From contig CAJXLM010000023.1 in assembly GCA_913056175.1 (NCBI GenBank), forward strand, positions 1 through 39,975: a stretch of DNA of 39,975 bases, given 5' to 3'. The number at the start of each line of letters is the position of its first letter. Position 1 is the first letter of the stretch. Below are positions 23,007-32,252 of this stretch, piece after piece. This stretch comes from an uncultured Opitutia bacterium. Lineage in GTDB: Bacteria; Verrucomicrobiota; Verrucomicrobiia; Opitutales; Puniceicoccaceae. Position numbers and translations under genes: made by a program. The notes under the pieces are model-generated. The model was not told the DNA's origin and ran no database searches. It was given only the letters and a program-made list of their open reading frames with translations.

Positions 23007-23564
23007 TCAGGATTCCTCGCGGCCGAAGAGCACCTCCTCGATCCGCTCCAGCCAGCTGTGCAGGACAAAGGTGTGCACCTCCTGGACGCGGGCACTGTTC
23101 TCCGCCGGTACGAGGATCGACAGGTCGGCCAGATCCGCGAGGTCGCCGGCGCTCCGTCCGGAGGCCGCGATCGTCCCCACGCCCGCCGCCCGGGCCACCC
23201 GGGCCGCCTGGACGAGATTGCGGGAGCGGCCGCTGGTGGTAAAGAGCACGAGGAGGTCGCCCGGCCGGGCGAGGGCTTCCACCTGGCGCGCGAAGACCTG
23301 CTCGAAACCGTAGTCATTGCCGATGCAGGTGAGCGCGGCCGGGTCCGCGTTCAGGCAGAGGGCCGCCAGCGGCCGCCGCTCCCGCCGGTAGCGCCCGGTC
23401 AACTCCTCGCAGAGGTGCAGGGCGTCGCAGGCGCTGCCCCCGTTGCCAGCCGCCAGGACTTTGCCCCCCTCGGCAAGAGTCGCGGCCAGTCGGTCCCCGG
23501 CCGCGCGCACGCCTGCCATTTGCTCGCGAAAGGCCTCGAGGACACTGATCAGGGAATCCGGCAT
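23007..23564 (-). CDS. gmhA: Sedoheptulose-7-phosphate isomerase (SIS domain)
   Basis: A 185-residue SIS-domain isomerase converting sedoheptulose 7-phosphate to D-glycero-D-manno-heptose 7-phosphate, the first step of LPS heptose synthesis. GNGGSACDALHLCEELTGRY (about 40-59) carries the phosphate-binding loop and catalytic Glu. NDYGFEQVFARQVEAL and FTTSGRSRNLVQAA (phosphate site) follow, and VHTFVLHSWLERIEEVLF near the C-terminus has the second His. Length matches E. coli GmhA (192). The start ATG (MPDSLISVLEAF) is natural and lacks a ribosome site. It is divergent from mutL, 113 bp apart. Later pathway genes are not in the window. DiaA-like SIS proteins are the main alternative. Confidence 0.85.
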   Translation of the reverse strand: MPDSLISVLEAFREQMAGVRAAGDRLAATLAEGGKVLAAGNGGSACDALHLCEELTGRYRRERRPLAALCLNADPAALTCIGNDYGFEQVFARQVEALARPGDLLVLFTTSGRSRNLVQAARVARAAGVGTIAASGRSAGDLADLADLSILVPAENSARVQEVHTFVLHSWLERIEEVLFGREES

Positions 23565-23677
23565 AACCGAGGCGTTACGCTGCAGGCCGGCGATTCCCGG
23601 TGGCAACCGAATTGTCCTTCCCGCTCCCTCCCTTGCCGCCCACACCTCGCCCGGATATCCTCTCCGGTCTTCGATCC

Positions 23678-25573
23678 ATGAGCCGCATCGCCATCCTCAC
23701 CGAAACCGTCGCCAACCGTATTGCCGCGGGCGAAGTCGTGGAGCGGCCCGTGGCGGTGGTCAAGGAACTGGTCGAGAACAGCCTGGACGCGGGGGCGGAC
23801 CGCATCGAGGTCGAGGCCAACCGCGGGGGCAAGGGTTACCTGCGGGTCACCGACAATGGCGCGGGAATGGAGGCGGGGGAGGCCGAGCTCTGCCTGCAGC
23901 GGCACGCCACGAGCAAGATCCGCGAGGCCAGCGACCTGCACCGCATCACCTCCTTCGGCTTCCGCGGGGAGGCCCTGCCCTCCATCGCGAGTGTTTCCGA
24001 TCTCACCCTGAAGACCCGGCCGGCCGGGGCCGGGGAGGGCACCCTCGTCCGCTGCGAGCAGGGCCGCCTGCTCGGCCGGGAGAGCGCCGGGCTGCCGGTC
24101 GGGACCACCGTCGAAGTCAGCCGGCTCTTCCAGTCCGTCCCCGCCCGCCGCAAGTTCCTCAAGACCGACGCCACCGAGACCGCCCATATCGTCCAGTGTG
24201 TCCGCCTCTTTGCCCTCGCCCACCCGGGCGTGGGTTTCCGCCTGCTGCTGGACGGTCGGGAATCCCTCTCCACTCCTCCCTGCGGCGGACCCGAGGATCG
24301 TATTGGCGAGATCTGGGGCCGGCGGATCCTCGACCGCACCCTCCCCTTCGCCCGTCGCTCGGGGGATCTCCACCTGCACGGTTTTCTCGGGGAACCTCCC
24401 CTCAGCCGCTCCACCCGCCACGACCTCGTCTGCATTGTCAACGGGCGCCCGGTCGAGAACCGCACCCTGCAGTATGGGGTGCTCGAGGCCTGCACGGGTT
24501 TTCTGCCACGCGGACGCTACCCGGTGGCCTTTGTTTTCCTCGGGATCGACCCGCAGGCGGTCGATGTCAATGTCCACCCGACCAAGCGCGAGGTCCGCTT
24601 CCGCGACGAGGCCCGCGTGCGCAAGCTGGTCGTGGAAACGGTCATGGACCTCCTCCTCGCCCGGGCCCGCTCCCTCGGGAACCAGGACCTGCCCCTCGGC
24701 TCGGGGGACGACCGGCGCGAGCCGGTCCCCGCCCGCCCCACCGACCCGGCCGCCTCCCAGGCCGCGGAAATTCTCGATCGAAAGGCGTCGCCGGGAGCCA
24801 CCCCCGGTCCGCACCCCTCGCCGCCGTCCTCGGACCTTGCGGTGCCGCCCGGGCCCGGCAATGGCGCGGCCGACCCGGCACGGGCCTCCGATGGATCGCC
24901 CGCGCCCGGCGGGGCGTACCCGGAGGCGCCCACCGCTCCGGCCCGGCCCTCCCCCACCCCGGACTCCTCCACCCCCCGCCCCCGGCCCAGCCCGGGCTGG
25001 GAATGGATCGGGCCGCTCGTCGACCAGGCGGTCCTGCTGCGCTCGCCGCGCGGGCTGGTGATCCTCCACCCGCGCGCCGCTCGCGAACGCATCCTCTACG
25101 AACAATTCCTCGGGGAGGGTCGCCATGGCGAGGACCGGCCGGTGCAGCCCCTCCTCCTCCCCCAGACCTTCGAGTGGGATCCTCTCCCCTCCCAGTGCCT
25201 CTCCGAGAACCTCCCGGTCTTCGCGGAGCACGGATTCACGGTCGAAGCCTTCGGGCGCAACTTCTTCCGGGTCCACACCGTGCCGGAATGGTTTGAGCCG
25301 GGCCGGGCCGAGGGCTTCCTCCGCGATGCGGTCGAGGGGATCCGCGAGGGACGGCTCCGACCGGAGACGGTTCAGCCCTTCCGCGAACGACTCGCCGAGC
25401 TGGCCGTGCGCCACGCCCCCCGCTCCGAGGGCCCACTCTCCCCCGCGGCCGTCCGCGCACTGGTCCGCCAACTGCTCGCCACCTCGGTACCCCACTCCTG
25501 CCCGGCGGGCCGCCCCACCTTCGTGGAGATCGAGAAGGCCGAGCTGGAGGAGCGCTTCGGCCGATCGCTCTGA
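23678..25573 (+). CDS. mutL: DNA mismatch repair protein MutL
   Basis: A 631-residue GHKL ATPase that links mismatch recognition by MutS to strand removal. The ATP site is complete: ELVENSLDAGA (31-41), DNGAGM (59-64), HATSK (76-80), GFRGEAL (94-100) and VPARRKFLK. DVNVHPTKREVRF closes the N-terminal domain. A Pro/Ala-rich linker of about 115 residues follows (about 350-465). In the dimerisation domain the endonuclease signature is lost: where DQHA(X)2E(X)4E should be there is HPRAARERILYE, and the second metal motif CPHGRP is CPAGRP. The ATG starts the conserved RIAIL.ETVANRIAAGEV block. No ribosome site. MutS and MutH are not in the window. Confidence 0.95.
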   Translation: MSRIAILTETVANRIAAGEVVERPVAVVKELVENSLDAGADRIEVEANRGGKGYLRVTDNGAGMEAGEAELCLQRHATSKIREASDLHRITSFGFRGEALPSIASVSDLTLKTRPAGAGEGTLVRCEQGRLLGRESAGLPVGTTVEVSRLFQSVPARRKFLKTDATETAHIVQCVRLFALAHPGVGFRLLLDGRESLSTPPCGGPEDRIGEIWGRRILDRTLPFARRSGDLHLHGFLGEPPLSRSTRHDLVCIVNGRPVENRTLQYGVLEACTGFLPRGRYPVAFVFLGIDPQAVDVNVHPTKREVRFRDEARVRKLVVETVMDLLLARARSLGNQDLPLGSGDDRREPVPARPTDPAASQAAEILDRKASPGATPGPHPSPPSSDLAVPPGPGNGAADPARASDGSPAPGGAYPEAPTAPARPSPTPDSSTPRPRPSPGWEWIGPLVDQAVLLRSPRGLVILHPRAARERILYEQFLGEGRHGEDRPVQPLLLPQTFEWDPLPSQCLSENLPVFAEHGFTVEAFGRNFFRVHTVPEWFEPGRAEGFLRDAVEGIREGRLRPETVQPFRERLAELAVRHAPRSEGPLSPAAVRALVRQLLATSVPHSCPAGRPTFVEIEKAELEERFGRSL

Positions 25574-25631
25574 GCGGGCCGCGGGGCGCCCCTGCCCGGA
25601 TCGGGGGCCGCCTCTTTCCGCTCGCCCCTCC

Positions 25632-27329
25632 TCAGGGCCGCGGACGGTAGACCTCCACCTCCACCCAGCTGGTCCGGGCCGGATTGAAACCGGCGAGGGT
25701 CTCCTTCCGCCAACGGTCCGGCGGGAAGGCCCCCTCCGGAAGCTCCTCCTCCCCGCTGGGCACGTAGGTTTCCCGGCTCCCCGCCAGCTTCTCCAGCCAC
25801 TGGCCGAGGAGATCGTCGAACCGGTACTCGCGTCGCTCCACCACCACGGGACCGTCCGTCGACAGCGGAAGGTCCTCCGGCCGGATGCGCTTGCCGAACT
25901 CGATCCCGCTCCCCCCGTAGAAGACAAGGCTGGGCTCCTGGAAACCGTAGGCCCGGGCACCCTCCGCGGCCCGACCGGGGGTCTCCCCGGCGAGGGCGGG
26001 CGCCAGCTGCCGCGAAAGGTGGTCCGCCCGCATCCGGTCCGCAAAGAGCCAGCTCCCCCCGAGCAGGAGGACAAGGCCGGCGAGGAGAGGCGCGCCTGCC
26101 TGCCGGGCGATTCCGGTTCGCAGGAAGAGGAGACCGGTGCCGAGGCCGGCGAGGCCGAGCACGGCCAGCCCGAGACCGCGACCGGGCCCGGCCGTGGCCA
26201 GGAGGACGCCCCCTCCCACCCCCAGCACCCCGAGGAGAACCACCGCCACCCGCAGGTACCAGCGTTGCCACGCGGTCCGCAGACCGCGCGCGTCCGGCAG
26301 GCGGGGGCGCGCGAAGAGGAGGAGGAAAAAGGCCGGGAAACCGGGCAGGATGTAGTGCGGCAACTGGGTCGCGTAGAACGAAAAGAGGATGACCGGGCTG
26401 ACGAACCAGGCCAGCAGGAAGCGGGTGAGGGGCCGCCCCCATTCCCGGCGCACCCGCCGCACGGCAATCCAGAGCCCGGCCATCCATGGAAAGAGGCTGA
26501 GGAGGACGGACAGGAAGTAGAAGAAGGGAAGGGTGATTCGCTCGTTGAAGGCATCCGTCCCCCGCTCGATCACATGGTAGCCCATACCGACGTCCCAGTA
26601 GAGCCCATCCGTCCGCACGAGGGCCGGGAGGCCCCAGGCCGCGATTGGCGCGAGGAAGACGAGGAGTCCCCGCAGGGGCCGCAACCGACCCCACGGGTAC
26701 CCGCGGCCGGCGAGGAGGCGGAAGAGCGCCAGGGCCAGCACGAGCACGAAGAGGCCCACGGGTCCCTTCGCCAGGAAGGACACGGACAGGCTCAGCCAGA
26801 GCACCCAGAACCAGCCCCACTGCGCCCGCCGGGACAAGCCCGGGACGAGGAGGAGCCGCGCCGCCCCGAGAAAGGCGAAGAGCACCCCCGCCACCATCGG
26901 CATGTCGGCCAGCGCCAGCCGCCCGTGGATCTGCATCTGCAGGCAGGTGAGGAAGGCGAGGCTCGCCCCGAGACCGCTGCGGGCCGAGTGAAAGAGGCGG
27001 CCGAAGGTGAAGATCCCGAGGGCCGCCGCCGCGCTGGCCAGGACCCCGGGCAACCGGGCCGCCCATTCCACGGCGCCCCCGAGCGCGTAGAAGGGCATCA
27101 TCATCCAGTAGATGAGCGGGGGCTTGTCGAAGCGGTACTGGTCGTTGAACCAGGGGATCACCCAGTCGGGCCGTTCCAGCATCTCCCGGGTCGCCGTGGC
27201 AAAGCGGGGCTCGTCCCGGTCGAGAAGGGGAAGCTCGGAGATGCCGGGGAGGAGGAGCACGAGGCTCGCCGCCAGCACGATCCACGGGCCCCAGCGCCGG
27301 GCGGTGGCCTCTCCCGGGGAAGGATTCAT
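25632..27329 (-). CDS. ArnT-like lipid-linked sugar glycosyltransferase (first)
   Basis: A 565-residue integral membrane GT-C enzyme of the ArnT/PMT type, which moves sugars from polyprenyl-phosphate carriers onto lipid or protein on the periplasmic side. LDRDEPRFA (36-44) is the acidic catalytic loop after the first helix, and DKPPLIYW (68-75) is the family's second motif. About ten to twelve hydrophobic helices follow, with LAKGPVGLF on the fifth loop and QLPHYILPGFPA near residue 325. The C-terminal ~120 residues are a periplasmic domain. The ATG overlaps the stop of the preceding transferase gene. It is the last gene of the men-hem-GT run and converges with mutL. The acceptor is unknown; lipid A is one possibility. 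Confidence 0.87.
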   Translation of the reverse strand: MNPSPGEATARRWGPWIVLAASLVLLLPGISELPLLDRDEPRFATATREMLERPDWVIPWFNDQYRFDKPPLIYWMMMPFYALGGAVEWAARLPGVLASAAAALGIFTFGRLFHSARSGLGASLAFLTCLQMQIHGRLALADMPMVAGVLFAFLGAARLLLVPGLSRRAQWGWFWVLWLSLSVSFLAKGPVGLFVLVLALALFRLLAGRGYPWGRLRPLRGLLVFLAPIAAWGLPALVRTDGLYWDVGMGYHVIERGTDAFNERITLPFFYFLSVLLSLFPWMAGLWIAVRRVRREWGRPLTRFLLAWFVSPVILFSFYATQLPHYILPGFPAFFLLLFARPRLPDARGLRTAWQRWYLRVAVVLLGVLGVGGGVLLATAGPGRGLGLAVLGLAGLGTGLLFLRTGIARQAGAPLLAGLVLLLGGSWLFADRMRADHLSRQLAPALAGETPGRAAEGARAYGFQEPSLVFYGGSGIEFGKRIRPEDLPLSTDGPVVVERREYRFDDLLGQWLEKLAGSRETYVPSGEEELPEGAFPPDRWRKETLAGFNPARTSWVEVEVYRPRP

Positions 27330-28882
27330 CGGCGGGTCCCGGGGGGAGCGAGGAGAGTGTAGTGGCGAACGGTCCCGTCCGGCAGGGGGAGCACGAGGGA
27401 GTCGACCCGGCGGTGGGAGGCAAACTCCGCGGGCGGTTCGCGGTCCTCCCCCACGAGGACGAGCAGGGCGGAGCCGGGCTCGTTCCCTTCCTCCCACAAT
27501 TCGTACTGGCTGTTCGGCTTGTCCCCCCGCTTCCACTGCCGGACCCGCGGCTGGCCCTCCCCGTAGAAGGCGAGCGCCGACACGTGCGAGCGGTGGCCGT
27601 CGACCACCACGGTCGAGCCCTCGAACCCTCCCGCCCGTTCCGATACCCACGCGGCGAAGGGCTCCCAACCCCGCAGGCGCCGGAAGGGATCGACGCCCGT
27701 CGCTTCCACGACCCGGGGCAGCGCCAGGAAGGGACCGAGGAGGAGGACGGCGGCAAGGCCCAGGCCGGTCACGGCCGTCGGGGTCAGCCAGCCGCGGCCC
27801 CACCGGAGGTGCCCCTCGGCCCCGGCCAACTCGAGACCCTCGCGCGCCATTCCCGCCACGAGGACGATTCCGGAAGCGACAAAGACGAGGGGCCAGTTCG
27901 GGAGGACGCGCTCGGTCAGGGCAAAGAGGAAGTATCCGAGAATGCCGGGGGCGGAGAGGGCCCAGAGGAAGAGGGGACCGTCCGACAGGCGGCGCGCGAC
28001 CACCCCCGCCCGGATGAGGGCCGCGAGGAGCAGGACGAGCAGCAGGGGGCCCACGAGGAAGAGCTCGCTGGCGAGCAGTTCCACGAGGTACCGGAACCGG
28101 AGCTGGGGTCCGGACCCATCCACATAGCCCCACAGGTGCCCGAACATGGGCCAGCCGTGGGCCGCATTCCAAGCGAGGTTCGGAAGGAGGAAAAGGTAGG
28201 AGGCCGCGAAGGGCCACCACCGGCCCTCCCGCCACAGCCTTGATCGCCAGGCGGGTACGGCCAGCGCCGGAGCCAGCGCCAGCAGGGGGAAGACCCACAG
28301 GATTTGCTTGGTGAGGTGTCCGAGCCCGAGCACGAGGGCCACGCCCAGGCCGGTGGCGAGGGAGGACCTCGGGGCCTGCAGGAAGCACCAGGTAAGGGTG
28401 AGCCCGGCCGACCAGAAGAAGAAGGTGGGAGCGTCGATGGTGAGGAGGTGGTGGAGCGGCCCGAGACCGGGCATCGCCACGAGAAGCAGGAGGGCCCACA
28501 GGCCGGTTCGCGGAGAGAAGATCGACCGTCCGAGAAGGTAAAGAGACGCGAGCGCGCCGACCCCGAAAAGGGCCGCGAAGGACCGCAGGAGCCTCTCGCC
28601 CCCGCCGAGGGCCTCGCCGAGGGCGTACATCCATCCGATGAGCGGTGGCTTGCTGTAGTAGCCCCAGGCGAGCCGGCGACCCCAGTCCCAGTAGTAGGCC
28701 TCGTCCATGGTGAGGCCGAGGGGAAAGACCCCGAGGTAGATCATCCGAAAGGCAAGCACACCGCCGAGCAGGAAGATTGCCACGGTGTCCTCTCGGCACC
28801 AGCGGGCGCCGCGACTTCCCCCGGATTCCCCGCTTCCCCTCCCGCGCGGTTGCCCGCGCCCGGCCGTCCCGTCCTCGCCCAT
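27326..28882 (-). CDS. ArnT-like lipid-linked sugar glycosyltransferase (second)
   Basis: A 518-residue membrane GT-C protein, related to but clearly different from its neighbour. A ~30-residue Gly/Arg-rich leader precedes the first helix. LTMDEAYYWDW (57-67) is the acidic loop and SKPPLIGWMYA (77-87) the second motif. LTIDAPTFFFW and HLTKQILWVFPLL follow, with about ten helices overall. The C-terminal part (DGHRSHVSALAFYGEG, VLVLVGEDREPP) is extracytoplasmic. ATG at 28882 is chosen for its GGAGG and GGGGA upstream; a GTG 24 bases earlier is possible. Its last codon overlaps the next gene (ATGA). It is 49 bp downstream of hemB. The pattern resembles the Dol-P-Man/undecaprenyl-phosphate mannosyltransferase group. 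Confidence 0.84.
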   Translation of the reverse strand: MGEDGTAGRGQPRGRGSGESGGSRGARWCREDTVAIFLLGGVLAFRMIYLGVFPLGLTMDEAYYWDWGRRLAWGYYSKPPLIGWMYALGEALGGGERLLRSFAALFGVGALASLYLLGRSIFSPRTGLWALLLLVAMPGLGPLHHLLTIDAPTFFFWSAGLTLTWCFLQAPRSSLATGLGVALVLGLGHLTKQILWVFPLLALAPALAVPAWRSRLWREGRWWPFAASYLFLLPNLAWNAAHGWPMFGHLWGYVDGSGPQLRFRYLVELLASELFLVGPLLLVLLLAALIRAGVVARRLSDGPLFLWALSAPGILGYFLFALTERVLPNWPLVFVASGIVLVAGMAREGLELAGAEGHLRWGRGWLTPTAVTGLGLAAVLLLGPFLALPRVVEATGVDPFRRLRGWEPFAAWVSERAGGFEGSTVVVDGHRSHVSALAFYGEGQPRVRQWKRGDKPNSQYELWEEGNEPGSALLVLVGEDREPPAEFASHRRVDSLVLPLPDGTVRHYTLLAPPGTRR

Positions 28883-28931
28883 TTCGTCCCCGCCTCCGCG
28901 GCCCACTTCCCCCCGACCGGACCCGCGGGAC

Positions 28932-29951
28932 TCAGGAAGCCATCCGCCCGGCGACCTCCGCGGCGAAGTAGGTCAGAATGAGGTCCGCCCCGGCCCTTCG
29001 GATGGCGAGGAGCGACTCGTCCCGGACGGCCTCGTACTCGAGCCAGCCGGCCCGCGCCGCCGCATGCAGGCAGGCGTACTCCCCGGAGACCTGGTACGCC
29101 GCCAGGGGAATCCCGCAGCGCTCCCGCACCCGCGCGAGAATGTCGAGATAGGGACCGGCGGGCTTCACCATGACGAGGTCCGCCCCCTCCTCGCAGTCGA
29201 GATCCACCTCGAGGAGGGCCTCCCGCGCGTTGGCGGGGGACACCTGGTAGGTGGACTTGTCCACGCCGGGACCCTTCCCGGACTTGCTGCCCACGGCGTC
29301 GCGGAACGGGCCGTAGAAGGCGGAGGCGAATTTGGCGGAATAGGCGAGGATGACGGTGTCCTCGAAGCCCGCCGCGTCGAGGCCCTGCCGGATCGCGCCG
29401 ACCCGGCCGTCCATCATGTCGGAGGGGGCCACCCAGTCGATTCCGGCTTCCGCGTAGCACAGCGCCATCTCCACGAGGATGGCCACGGTCTCATCGTTGA
29501 GCACCCGGCCGCTCTCCGGATCGACCACCCCGTCGTGCCCGTGCTCGGTGTACGGATCGAGGGCGAGATCCGCGATCAGGTTGATCCCGACACCCCGGCG
29601 GCGGGCCTCCCGCGCAAGGGAGGGCACGAGGCCGCCGGGATCGAGGGCGGCTTCCCGACCGGTCCGCGACTTGCGGGCCGGGTCGACCCGCGGAAAGACG
29701 GCCACTCCCCGGATGCCGAGGCCCTCGAGGCGCTCGAGCTCCGCAAGGAAATCCTCCCGGCCGAGCCGGAACTGGCCGGGCAGGGAGGGGATCTCCTCGC
29801 GGGCCCGGTCCGCGTCTACCACGAAGAGGGGCTGGATGAGATCGGCGGGATGCAGGCGGGTCTCCCGGACCATTTCCCGAATCGCCGCCGACTGGCGCAG
29901 GCGACGGGGACGGCGCGGCAGGGACAGGGGGATCTCCGGGGAAAAATCCAT
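28932..29951 (-). CDS. hemB: Delta-aminolevulinic acid dehydratase (porphobilinogen synthase)
   Basis: A 339-residue cytoplasmic enzyme condensing two 5-aminolevulinate molecules into porphobilinogen for heme. The Schiff-base lysines are in AYSAKFASAFYGPFRDA (Lys207) and MVKPAGPYLD (Lys263). The metal loop is DLALDPYTEHGHDG, where the zinc-binding cysteines of the E. coli/human type are replaced, so this is a magnesium/potassium-dependent, non-zinc class. RRPRRLRQSAAIREMVRE is the expected N-terminal arm. The start ATG has no ribosome site and begins 9 bp after the menE stop, so the two are likely co-transcribed. Confidence 0.96.
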   Translation of the reverse strand: MDFSPEIPLSLPRRPRRLRQSAAIREMVRETRLHPADLIQPLFVVDADRAREEIPSLPGQFRLGREDFLAELERLEGLGIRGVAVFPRVDPARKSRTGREAALDPGGLVPSLAREARRRGVGINLIADLALDPYTEHGHDGVVDPESGRVLNDETVAILVEMALCYAEAGIDWVAPSDMMDGRVGAIRQGLDAAGFEDTVILAYSAKFASAFYGPFRDAVGSKSGKGPGVDKSTYQVSPANAREALLEVDLDCEEGADLVMVKPAGPYLDILARVRERCGIPLAAYQVSGEYACLHAAARAGWLEYEAVRDESLLAIRRAGADLILTYFAAEVAGRMAS

Positions 29952-29960
29952 CGAGGCAGC

Positions 29961-31241
29961 TCACGGGAAAAGACGATCGGAATCAACTTTTCCCGCCGCC
30001 GTGCGGGGCAATTCGGGATGCACGGCGATCCGCGCAGGTCGCTCCGCGGGGTCGAGGCGGGAGCGCAGCTGAGCGGCCACCTCCGCCGCGGTCATCCCGC
30101 TCTCCCCCACACCTACCGCCAGCCAGACGCGCTCGCCCCAGGCCGGATCCGGACGGGCCACCGCCACAGCCTCCCCCACCCCGGGCAGGGTGGCCGCGGT
30201 TTGCTCCACGTGCTCCAGGGAGACGGTCTCCCCACCGCTCTGCAGGAAGCGGCCGAGCCGGCCGAGGATCTCGAGCCTCCCGCGCTCGTCCCACCGCCCG
30301 CGGTCCCCGGTCCCCCACCCCTCCCCGCCGGGCGCGGGAGCACCGAGATAACCGGCAAAGAGCTGGTCGGAAACGACCCGGATCTCCCCGTCCTCCCCGA
30401 GGGTGATCCGGTTGCCGGGAAGGGCTTCCAGCCGGGGAACACCCGCCTCCCGGAAGGATTCCGGCCGCTGCAGGGCGATCATCCCGGCGGTCTCCGTCTG
30501 CCCGTAGACAGGGGCGAGGGGCCAGCCCCGCGCCCGCGCCTCCGCAAGGAGGGCGGCCGGGAAGGCGGCCCCACCCGCGAAGAGAAGGGTCGCCCTCGCC
30601 ACGAGTTCCGCCGGGGATTCCCCCGCCAGGGCCCGCTGCAGGTGGGTGGGCACGATGGAAAGCAAGCGGTGGCCGGGCAGCTCGCCGGCCGAGGCCGGGT
30701 CGCCGGGTCGGCAGAGTTGTCCCCCACTCTCCCGGGCCCGCACGACGGGGAGGAGCCCGCCGACGTGCCAGAGGGGGAGGAGAAGGGCCGCGGAGAGGGG
30801 ACCGCCCCCGAGAGCGGTCGCCAGGTGTCCCGCCGCCGCCCGCAGGGCGGGCACGGTCTGCCGGGCGAACCGGGGCACCCCGCTGCTCCCGCCCGTCCGC
30901 ACGAGTACGGTTTCCCCGGGAAGCGGTGCCGGGTCCGCCGCCCACGCGAGATCCTCCGGCACCGGCCCGCGGGCGAGCGCGGGCCGGAGGTGACGGGCGA
31001 GCGCTCGCCAGGTCTCCGCTGCCCAGCTGCCCGACCCGAGGAGGAGGGGCACGGCGGAATTCTCGAGGGCTGCCACGATCCAGCCGACATCCGCTGGATC
31101 CCCGTCGCGCGGAAGCACGAGGAGGCCGCGCCGGGCCTCCTTCCCGGCCGCGGCCATGCGCTCCCGGGCCTCCGCCCTGCCCTGCCGGTAGAGCGCCTCG
31201 TCCGCCGGCCGCGAAAACAGGGGAGCCGGACCCGCCGTCAT
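29961..31241 (-). CDS. menE: O-succinylbenzoate-CoA ligase (menaquinone synthesis)
   Basis: A 426-residue AMP-forming acyl-CoA synthetase that activates o-succinylbenzoate. The P-loop VRTGGSSGVPR (about 114-124) is a variant of TSGTTGxPK with Arg for Lys. LLPLWHVGGLL, VPTHLQRAL, LFAGGAAFP and PVYGQTETAG follow, then GTGDRGRWDERGRLEILGR and the C-terminal catalytic lysine in PRTAAGKVD (Lys418). The N-terminus is short compared with other acyl-CoA synthetases, as usual for MenE. The ATG overlaps the menC stop (ATGA) and has GAGGACGGG upstream. The MenE call rests on motif class plus coupling to menC. Confidence 0.88.
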   Translation of the reverse strand: MTAGPAPLFSRPADEALYRQGRAEARERMAAAGKEARRGLLVLPRDGDPADVGWIVAALENSAVPLLLGSGSWAAETWRALARHLRPALARGPVPEDLAWAADPAPLPGETVLVRTGGSSGVPRFARQTVPALRAAAGHLATALGGGPLSAALLLPLWHVGGLLPVVRARESGGQLCRPGDPASAGELPGHRLLSIVPTHLQRALAGESPAELVARATLLFAGGAAFPAALLAEARARGWPLAPVYGQTETAGMIALQRPESFREAGVPRLEALPGNRITLGEDGEIRVVSDQLFAGYLGAPAPGGEGWGTGDRGRWDERGRLEILGRLGRFLQSGGETVSLEHVEQTAATLPGVGEAVAVARPDPAWGERVWLAVGVGESGMTAAEVAAQLRSRLDPAERPARIAVHPELPRTAAGKVDSDRLFP

Positions 31242-32164
31242 CCCGTCCTCCCCACCGCCCGCTGATAGATCGCCTCGGCCTCCGCCCCTCCCAACGGGGC
31301 CCGGTAGAGCGGGGCCGGCGACCACCCGTCCAACCCGTCCTCCCCGAAGAATCCGCGCGTGCCCAGCCCGTGCACCCGGTCTTCCCCGAGTTCCAGAGCC
31401 AACTGGAGGACCCCGCCAAACCCGATCCCGCTCTCAAAGGCGGAGGAGAGGATCAGGCGCGAGCGTACCTCCGGCGGCAGCTCCCCGAGGAGATCCGCTC
31501 CCCCGCAAAGGGCCGGTTTGACGACCCACCAGCCGGCCCACCCCTCCTCCACCCAATGCGGGAGGGCCCCGGCCAGCTCGAGCGACTCGTCGAGGGCCAG
31601 GCGGGCCTCCGCTCCCCCGGCCACCCGCCGGAGGTTCGCTTCCTCGCCCGGGGGAAAGGGCTGCTCGAGGAATTCGACCCACGGACGCGCGTCCATCCAC
31701 GCCAGCCAAGACCGCAGGCCGGAGGCATCGAGCCGACCGTTCGCGTCGAGGCGCACGCCGAGGGGGCTCCCCTCGCCCCGTTCCCACCACGCGTCGAGAA
31801 GGCTCTGCTCCCGCCCGGGGGATCCTCCACCGATCTTCGCCTTGACCACCCGGTAGCCGTGGCCGATCCACTCCGCCGGGGATCGCTCGGGAACGCCGGC
31901 CGGCAACAAGCCCGCCGAGCAGACCGTCCCCTGCCTTTTCTCCCCCGCTGTCAGCATCCACCGGGCGAAGGCGGTCGACCCTTCCCCGCCGCCCGGACGG
32001 CCAGGCCAGTCCACCCACTCGGCCCAGCGGGGCGGATCACCCGCAACCCGCAACAACCACCCGCGGCGCTCGGTCCACCGACCCGCCGCCGTCTGCAGGG
32101 GCACGCGGAAACGGCGCCGGTACTGCGTCCAGGCACCGGGAATTCCTGTCGGGGGCCCGCCCAT
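31238..32164 (-). CDS. menC: O-succinylbenzoate synthase (enolase superfamily)
   Basis: A 308-residue dehydratase making o-succinylbenzoate from SHCHC in menaquinone synthesis. Enolase-superfamily residues are visible in order: KAK (Lys108/Lys110, acid-base), RLDANGRL (metal Asp140), EQPF (Glu167), LALDES (Asp192), and VVKPALCGG (Lys216), then SSAFESGIG. The ATG is taken as start; an upstream TTG would add 12 residues. It is first of the five-gene minus-strand run and divergent from trpD (88 bp). The other men genes (menF, menD, menB, menA) are not within the window. Confidence 0.9.
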   Translation of the reverse strand: MGGPPTGIPGAWTQYRRRFRVPLQTAAGRWTERRGWLLRVAGDPPRWAEWVDWPGRPGGGEGSTAFARWMLTAGEKRQGTVCSAGLLPAGVPERSPAEWIGHGYRVVKAKIGGGSPGREQSLLDAWWERGEGSPLGVRLDANGRLDASGLRSWLAWMDARPWVEFLEQPFPPGEEANLRRVAGGAEARLALDESLELAGALPHWVEEGWAGWWVVKPALCGGADLLGELPPEVRSRLILSSAFESGIGFGGVLQLALELGEDRVHGLGTRGFFGEDGLDGWSPAPLYRAPLGGAEAEAIYQRAVGRTG

Positions 32165-32252
32165 CGGAGAGCCCCTACACCGGGCGGTTCCCGGGGTCAA
32201 CGCGGGCTCCCCGAACTTGCCACCCCTCCCGCCCTTCCCAAGACTCCGCCCG

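Noticed and set aside
25581-25611. Terminator after mutL
   Set aside because: Several short competing GC pairings are possible, but none gives a clean stem and there is no T-run.
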